This document shows positions 3,371-7,176 of a stretch of DNA of 7,176 bases, one piece after another (the first letter of the stretch is position 1; each line of letters begins with the position of its first letter). The notes beneath the pieces are model-generated. The model saw only the letters and a program-made list of their open reading frames with translations, made no database searches and was not told the DNA's origin. The translations under genes and the position numbers were made by a program. Source of the stretch: an uncultured Clostridia bacterium (GTDB taxonomy: Bacteria; Bacillota; Clostridia; Oscillospirales; Ruminococcaceae); the NCBI GenBank assembly GCA_947177545.1, contig CAMWVF010000048.1, positions 1-7,176 on the forward strand. Reading direction: 5' to 3'.

Positions 3371-4548
3371 TCTATGCTCGCAATACCAATAGAAGTATCG
3401 CAGTCCGCCTCGTAATCAACGCCCTCCGCGTCAAAGCCGAAAAGCATATTGAAATCCTTTCTGTAGCCCTCTAAATCTGCGCTTGCTTCAATATTCCCGC
3501 CGGAAATATTTTCCCATATCTCCATTACCTTTTTCTGAACGTCCTCACGCATTTCCCAGTCGTCAAGACGGATAAAGTCCTCGCTGTCGGTCTGAACGCC
3601 GCCGTTTCCGAAAAGCTTCTCTGCAAAAAGTCTCTGCATCTGCTCAATACAGCCCTCATGCAAGCCCGCCTCTTTCATGACCTTGTAAAGTATTGAAATA
3701 TACAGCGGCACAACGGGTATAGCCGAGCTGGACTGTGTTACTAACGCCTTGTTTACCGAAACATATGCCGTAACACCGTCAATGGTCTTTGTTATATCCT
3801 TCGCAGCAGCGGCAAGGTGCGCTTTTGCCCTGCCTATGGAGCCGTCCTTGTAAATGGGGTGGGTGACCTCGGGTCCTATATATGAATACGCAACGGTAAC
3901 TGCGCCGTCCTCGATCGCGTCAGCGGCTTTAAGCGCGCCTATCCATTCCTTCCAATCCTCGCCGCCCATTACCTTTACTGTGGCGAAAATTTCCGATTCC
4001 GTTGCGGGGGACACGGTTATATTGGAGACCTCTCCCGTTTTGACGTCAATGGTCTTGTTTGTGAAATCGCCGCCAACGGGCTTTATTACAGAACTGTATA
4101 CCGTTCCGTCGGAGGTAGTCCGTCTCGGCGCGGCAAGGCTGTATACCACCATGTCGACCTTGCCCCAGTCCTTTTTAATGAGAGCAATTACCTCGTCCTT
4201 GACCTGCTGGGAGAAAGCGTCCCCGTTTACGGTTTTGGCGTACAGACCGTCCGAGTGGGCAAATTCCTCAAAGGCGGCGGTGTTGTACCAGCCTGCTGAA
4301 GCGGTACGGTTATCGCTGCCCTGCTTGTCAAAAATAACGCCGATAGTAGAAGCCCCGCAGCCATATGCGGCGGAAATCCTCGAGGAAAGACCGTAGCCCA
4401 TTGAAGCTCCTATGACAAGGACTTTTTTGGGACCGTTCGTTTTCCCCTTGCTTTTAACATATTCTATCTGGGACTTTACTATTTCTTTGCAGCCGACAGG
4501 GTGAGCCGTGGTGCAGATAAATCCTCTGATTTTTGGTTTTACTGTCAT
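3367..4548 (-). CDS. fabV: Trans-2-enoyl-ACP/CoA reductase (FabV/TER family)
   Basis: This 393-aa enzyme reduces the trans-2 double bond of enoyl-ACP (fatty-acid elongation, FabV) or enoyl-CoA (TER, as in butyrate-type routes) with NAD(P)H in the cytosol. The family opening KPKIRGFICTTAHPVGC, the nucleotide-binding GASMGYG (47-53), VYSLAAP (135-141), VKVMGGEDW (191-199) and the catalytic Y-X8-K, Tyr233/Lys242 in PIYKDGSIGRAK, are all present. Asp74 after the second beta strand, where Treponema denticola TER has Glu, suggests NADH preference. Length matches the family (about 390-400). FabV enzymes are known for triclosan insensitivity. ATG 4548 has AAAGGA about 10 nt upstream. It is transcribed alone from the promoter at 4595-4623, within which an 8-bp-arm palindrome probably acts as operator. 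Sequence alone does not separate ACP from CoA preference; no butyrate genes are in the window. Confidence 0.93.
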   Translation of the reverse strand: MTVKPKIRGFICTTAHPVGCKEIVKSQIEYVKSKGKTNGPKKVLVIGASMGYGLSSRISAAYGCGASTIGVIFDKQGSDNRTASAGWYNTAAFEEFAHSDGLYAKTVNGDAFSQQVKDEVIALIKKDWGKVDMVVYSLAAPRRTTSDGTVYSSVIKPVGGDFTNKTIDVKTGEVSNITVSPATESEIFATVKVMGGEDWKEWIGALKAADAIEDGAVTVAYSYIGPEVTHPIYKDGSIGRAKAHLAAAAKDITKTIDGVTAYVSVNKALVTQSSSAIPVVPLYISILYKVMKEAGLHEGCIEQMQRLFAEKLFGNGGVQTDSEDFIRLDDWEMREDVQKKVMEIWENISGGNIEASADLEGYRKDFNMLFGFDAEGVDYEADCDTSIGIASID

Positions 4549-4576
4549 ATACTATCTTTCCTTTCACGTTTTTATC

Positions 4577-4602
4577 GGTATAATAAATACAATAATTATA
4601 CC
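4577..4602. promoter_or_regulatory. Palindromic operator candidate at fabV promoter
   Basis: GGTATAAT (4577-4584), 10 bases and ATTATACC (4595-4602) are perfect 8-bp arms. The right arm contains the fabV -10 element, the left arm covers the start-site region, so a bound dimer would block transcription. The sequence does not match the FapR or FabT boxes I know. Confidence 0.5.
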
Positions 4603-4623
4603 ACATTATTCCTTAAAAATCAA
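4595..4623 (-). promoter_or_regulatory. fabV promoter
   Basis: On the minus strand TTGATT (4623-4618), a 17-base spacer and TATAAT (4600-4595) form a good sigma-A promoter, starting transcription near 4588 and giving a leader of about 40 nt before fabV. Confidence 0.7.
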
Positions 4624-4759
4624 GATAAAAATTACAGGGGGTCTTACGTTAAATTTATTTAGCACAGAACCTCTTTATAGGGGCTTGGTAAAGCAAAAGT
4701 GTTTTTCATCTTTTGGGGGCAGAAAAACGCCTCACGCGAAACGACGCACGCGCAGCGCC
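4624..4759. other. Intergenic stretch without recognised genes
   Basis: Between the divergent fabV and tepA promoters I see no credible gene. It holds a possible 9-bp stem with one G-U pair (4699-4707 with 4722-4730, 14-nt loop) and a CG-rich patch rich in GCG/CGC words (4727-4759). No T-run follows the stem. A plus-strand reading frame across it has no ribosome binding site and looks random. Confidence 0.4.
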
Positions 4760-4788
4760 TTGACTTTTTGCAGGATTTGGAGTATAAT
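4760..4788 (+). promoter_or_regulatory. Promoter of the tepA-uppP-ftsK operon
   Basis: TTGACT (4760-4765), 17 bases and TATAAT (4783-4788) give an 11/12 consensus match at ideal spacing. Transcription should begin near 4795, about 55 nt before tepA. No other promoter of this quality is seen before uppP or the ftsK-like gene. Confidence 0.8.
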
Positions 4789-4850
4789 TATTTATTAACG
4801 GCATAAAATATTTCTTGAAAAAATACCATTGAAAGGAATTATTTTACGCC

Positions 4851-5609
4851 ATGCCGAATATTGAAAATAATAACGACGATAAAAACAACGAAAATGATAA
4901 CAGTACCCCGTCGCAGGAGCAGCTCAATCAGGAGGAGCTTATCGAAAAAAACGGCGAGGTGGTGGCTCAGAACGCAAAGCACCTTATCCATTGTCTTAAC
5001 GTTATCGGACAGGTGGAGGGACACTATATCCTGCCGCCCCAGAACAAGACCACAAAGTATGAACATATTATCCCCGCACTTGTTGCTATCGAGCAGGATC
5101 GCTCCATTGAGGGGCTGGTGATAATCCTCAATACCGTTGGCGGGGACGTGGAAGCAGGGCTTGCCATTGCTGAGCTTATCGCTGGAATGAAAACTCCCAC
5201 CGTGTCTCTCGTTGTGGGCGGGGGACACTCTATCGGCGTACCTCTTGCAGTTTCGTCAAAAAAATCCTTCATTGTGCCAAGCGCGACAATGACTATACAC
5301 CCGGTTCGTATGAGCGGCACTGTTCTGGGCGTACCCCAAACAATGTCATATTTTGACAAAATGCAGGACAGGATAATAAGCTTTGTTTCGCGGAACAGCA
5401 ATATGCCCCCCCAACGTTTCCGTGAGCTTATGATGAATATGGGGGAGCTTACCATGGATATGGGTACTGTCCTTGACGGCGAGGCTGCGGTTTCAGAGGG
5501 ACTTATCGACTCTCTCGGCGGGCTTTCGGACGCAATCGAAGCGTTGTATGAGATTATCGAAACAACCGAAAAGAGGTATCCCGACAACGCAGAGGATACG
5601 CAGAAATAA
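4851..5609 (+). CDS. tepA: TepA-like ClpP-family serine peptidase
   Basis: The 252-aa protein is a ClpP/crotonase-fold peptidase of the TepA group, named in Bacillus subtilis as translocation-enhancing protein. An Asn/Asp/Glu-rich N-terminal tail (1-35) precedes the domain. The oxyanion strand [10 protein letters not shown] (94-103), nucleophile Ser127 in GGGHSIGVP and base His150 in TIHPVRMSG are clear; Asp203 in [10 protein letters not shown] is the likely third residue, followed by EGLIDSLGG. There is no signal peptide or membrane segment, so it is cytosolic, unlike SppA or NfeD relatives. ATG 4851 is the only sensible start, though AAAGGA (4832-4837) lies 13 nt away, an unusually long gap. 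First gene of an operon: uppP follows after 50 bp, then the ftsK/spoIIIE gene. In B. subtilis tepA also lies near spoIIIE. Its substrates are not established. Confidence 0.85.
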   Translation: MPNIENNNDDKNNENDNSTPSQEQLNQEELIEKNGEVVAQNAKHLIHCLNVIGQVEGHYILPPQNKTTKYEHIIPALVAIEQDRSIEGLVIILNTVGGDVEAGLAIAELIAGMKTPTVSLVVGGGHSIGVPLAVSSKKSFIVPSATMTIHPVRMSGTVLGVPQTMSYFDKMQDRIISFVSRNSNMPPQRFRELMMNMGELTMDMGTVLDGEAAVSEGLIDSLGGLSDAIEALYEIIETTEKRYPDNAEDTQK

Positions 5610-5659
5610 TATACCAAATGATATAAAACACAAAAATAATACGAAAAGGAATAATTTTT

Positions 5660-6556
5660 ATGACTGTTTTAGAGGGAATTTTACAGGGCATTCTGCAGGG
5701 ACTTACCGAGTTCCTGCCTGTGTCAAGCTCGGGACATCTGTCTCTTTTTCAGCACTTCTTCGGGCTGGACGGCGAGTCTGCCGTCACTATGACGATAGTG
5801 CTGCACTTAGGCACGCTTGTGGCTGTGTTTATCGCCTTTTGGGGAAAGATAAAGGATTTGATATTTGAAGCTTTCAGACTGTTACGGGACATTTTCACGG
5901 GTAAATTCAAGTGGAAAACCATGAATCCCGAACGGCGCATGATAATGATGATAATAACGTCAATACTGCCGCTTTTCGGGTTTTACATATTTAAGGATTT
6001 TTTTGAAAAGCTTGGCAGCGACAGCGATATTTTGGTGGAGGGCTTTGCGTTTTTGTATACCTCCGCGCTGTTGTTTTTGAGCACTAAGGTAAGCGGTACT
6101 ATAGAAAACGGTGAGCACTATGCTGCCGCAAAAAGCAGGACTGCGGGAGAGACTACAGTCCCCGCAGCGCTGACGATAGGCGTTTTTCAGGGTATCGCTC
6201 TTGTGCCGGGAATATCCCGCTCCGGCTCGACTATATCCGCCGCACTGTTCACAGGAATGAAGCGGGAGGACGCTGTTGAGTATAGCTTTATTTTGGGTAT
6301 TCCCGTAATTTTGGCGGGTGCAGTCGTAAAGCTGGGGGAAGCCTCCGCAAGCGAGATCACCGCAAATATCCTGCCGCTTTTGGTTGGATTTGCTGTTGCG
6401 GCGGTATCGGGATATTTCGCGATACGTCTTATAAAAATGCTTGTTGTGAACGACAAGTTCCGCATTTTTGCGTGGTACACATTGGTACTGGGTATCGCTG
6501 TTATCGGTCTCGGACTGTACGAAAATATAAGCGGAGTAAGAATAATGATAGGATAA
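5660..6556 (+). CDS. uppP: Undecaprenyl-diphosphatase (BacA/UppP family)
   Basis: UppP removes one phosphate from undecaprenyl diphosphate at the membrane, regenerating the lipid carrier for peptidoglycan and other wall polymers; overexpression of relatives gives bacitracin resistance. The 298-aa polytopic protein shows both family signatures: QGLTEFLPVSSSGHL (13-27) and PGISRSGSTIS (183-193). Glu17, Ser23, His26 and Arg187 correspond to E. coli Glu21, Ser27, His30 and Arg174. Gln13 stands where E. coli has Glu17, a variation I believe is common in Gram-positive members. Hydrophobic segments lie near 42-60, 94-110, 127-141, 168-182, 208-224, 236-254 and 271-286. AAAAGGA lies about 11 nt before ATG 5660. 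It is in the tepA operon, and only 59 bp separate it from the ftsK-like gene, with no intrinsic terminator. Confidence 0.93.
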   Translation: MTVLEGILQGILQGLTEFLPVSSSGHLSLFQHFFGLDGESAVTMTIVLHLGTLVAVFIAFWGKIKDLIFEAFRLLRDIFTGKFKWKTMNPERRMIMMIITSILPLFGFYIFKDFFEKLGSDSDILVEGFAFLYTSALLFLSTKVSGTIENGEHYAAAKSRTAGETTVPAALTIGVFQGIALVPGISRSGSTISAALFTGMKREDAVEYSFILGIPVILAGAVVKLGEASASEITANILPLLVGFAVAAVSGYFAIRLIKMLVVNDKFRIFAWYTLVLGIAVIGLGLYENISGVRIMIG

Positions 6557-6615
6557 AAATTCTGGGGCGGAAAGCACGTACCCCAAGAGGATACAAAAAT
6601 CGGAGGGAACATAAA

Positions 6616-7176
6616 GTGGCACAGAGAAAAACATCTTCACAGACTTCGTCAAGGTCTAAGGCGGCGCAGGAAAAACAGGAGAAAAACGCGGGGGACAGAG
6701 TCCTTTGGTCGGCGATACTGTTTGCGCTGGGCGTTCTTATTTTAGCGTTCACCGTTGTAAAGGGCGAGTCCGCATGGAATTCCATACATAACATCTTTTT
6801 GGGAATGTTTGGTTTTTCGGTGTTCCTTGTACCCATTATACTTATATATGTTTCCGTAATGATAGCAATGGATAAGACCCACCAAGCAGTTGAGGGCAAG
6901 GTCATTCAGTGCTTTATGATAATTTTCCTGCTGTCGGCTTTTGTGCAGATAGTTTCAAGCGCCGCTCTGCCCGAGGGAAATCTTTTTGAGGAAATTATCC
7001 CCACCCTTTACGCCGAGGGAAAACAGCTCCGCGGCGGCGGGGTTTTCAGTGTAATACTTGCTGTACCCCTATTAATGCTTTTCAAAAAGACCGGTGCGAC
7101 TATTATAATTTCCCTGCTAATTTTTGTATTTATAATGATATTTGCAAACAAGACCGTCATTGACCTTATCAAGCTT
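6616..7176 (+). CDS. FtsK/SpoIIIE DNA translocase, N-terminal membrane part (partial)
   Basis: An open frame of 187 codons starts at GTG 6616, with GGAGGG (6602-6607) 8 nt upstream, and runs off the window end. The first 28 residues are basic and Ser/Gln/Lys-rich, then five hydrophobic segments follow: about 29-48, 59-85, 96-116, 139-156 and 160-177. This matches the N-terminal membrane anchor (4TM_FtsK) of FtsK/SpoIIIE proteins, which pump DNA through the division or sporulation septum. The RecA-like motor and gamma domain would lie beyond the window, so the assignment rests on the anchor pattern, length and position behind tepA, which matches the tepA-spoIIIE neighbourhood in B. subtilis. 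A weak 5-bp stem (6563-6567 with 6581-6585) precedes it but lacks a T-run, so read-through from uppP is likely. Confidence 0.8.
   Translation, partial: MAQRKTSSQTSSRSKAAQEKQEKNAGDRVLWSAILFALGVLILAFTVVKGESAWNSIHNIFLGMFGFSVFLVPIILIYVSVMIAMDKTHQAVEGKVIQCFMIIFLLSAFVQIVSSAALPEGNLFEEIIPTLYAEGKQLRGGGVFSVILAVPLLMLFKKTGATIIISLLIFVFIMIFANKTVIDLIKL

Noticed and set aside
4699..4730. Hairpin upstream of the tepA promoter as a terminator
   Set aside because: The stem is mostly A-T pairs with a 14-nt loop and is not followed by a T-run; it also does not lie after any gene in the right direction.
4508..4798. Plus-strand open frame between fabV and tepA
   Set aside because: It starts inside fabV, has no ribosome binding site and ends in the tepA promoter; the product looks random.
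5024..5617. Minus-strand open frame opposite tepA
   Set aside because: It is a shadow of a strongly conserved peptidase gene, with no start signals or domain.
5960..6905. Minus-strand open frames opposite uppP and the ftsK-like gene
   Set aside because: No ribosome binding sites or domains, and the opposite strand carries clear membrane proteins in an operon.
1..7176. CRISPR array, tRNA, rRNA, or transposase
   Set aside because: No regularly spaced short repeats, no cloverleaf-like segment and no transposase or integrase motif were seen in any frame.

Overview
The window looks like a chromosomal stretch from a low-to-mid GC Gram-positive Clostridia member, most likely an Oscillospiraceae/Ruminococcus-type gut or rumen bacterium. 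The grounds are near-consensus sigma-A promoters, AAAGGA/GGAGG ribosome binding sites, a FabV/TER-type enoyl reductase, short Cro/C1 regulators of clostridial style, and a ClpP-like TepA gene close to an FtsK/SpoIIIE gene, as in Firmicutes. The genus is an inference.

Left end (1-1451). A perfect promoter (8-36, minus) fires out of the window. A second, divergent promoter (98-126, plus) starts a transcript with a 30-codon leader ORF (157-249), then a strong intrinsic terminator (275-313), then two GNAT acetyltransferase genes (329-790 and 876-1451). The leader RNA contains four segments that can pair 1:2, 2:3 or 3:4, the layout of ribosome-controlled transcription attenuation. This is the most interesting signal in the window: a GNAT gene that may be switched on when translation of its leader is disturbed.

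Middle (1439-3370). A PHP-domain phosphoesterase gene (minus) converges on the second GNAT gene. Upstream of it are two short regulators, a Cro/C1-type HTH gene (HTH-B) and a ribbon-helix-helix gene, preceded by three 14-bp dyad operators and divergent promoters. The rightward promoter there is a perfect consensus with an operator in its spacer, yet it has no gene of its own and points antisense into a second HTH gene (HTH-A). Two direct repeats (30 bp and 51 bp, both exact) and a dead remnant of the PHP start show that this region arose by duplication or insertion. HTH-A is divergent from a small protein gene (3122-3370) whose promoter also carries a dyad in the spacer.

Right half (3367-7176). 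fabV (minus), for fatty-acid or acyl-CoA trans-2-enoyl reduction, has a promoter whose -10 element lies in an 8-bp-arm palindrome. From 4760 a rightward operon begins: tepA (ClpP-like serine peptidase), uppP (undecaprenyl-diphosphatase, cell-wall lipid carrier recycling), then the membrane-anchored start of an FtsK/SpoIIIE DNA translocase running off the window end. This part is ordinary envelope/division housekeeping.
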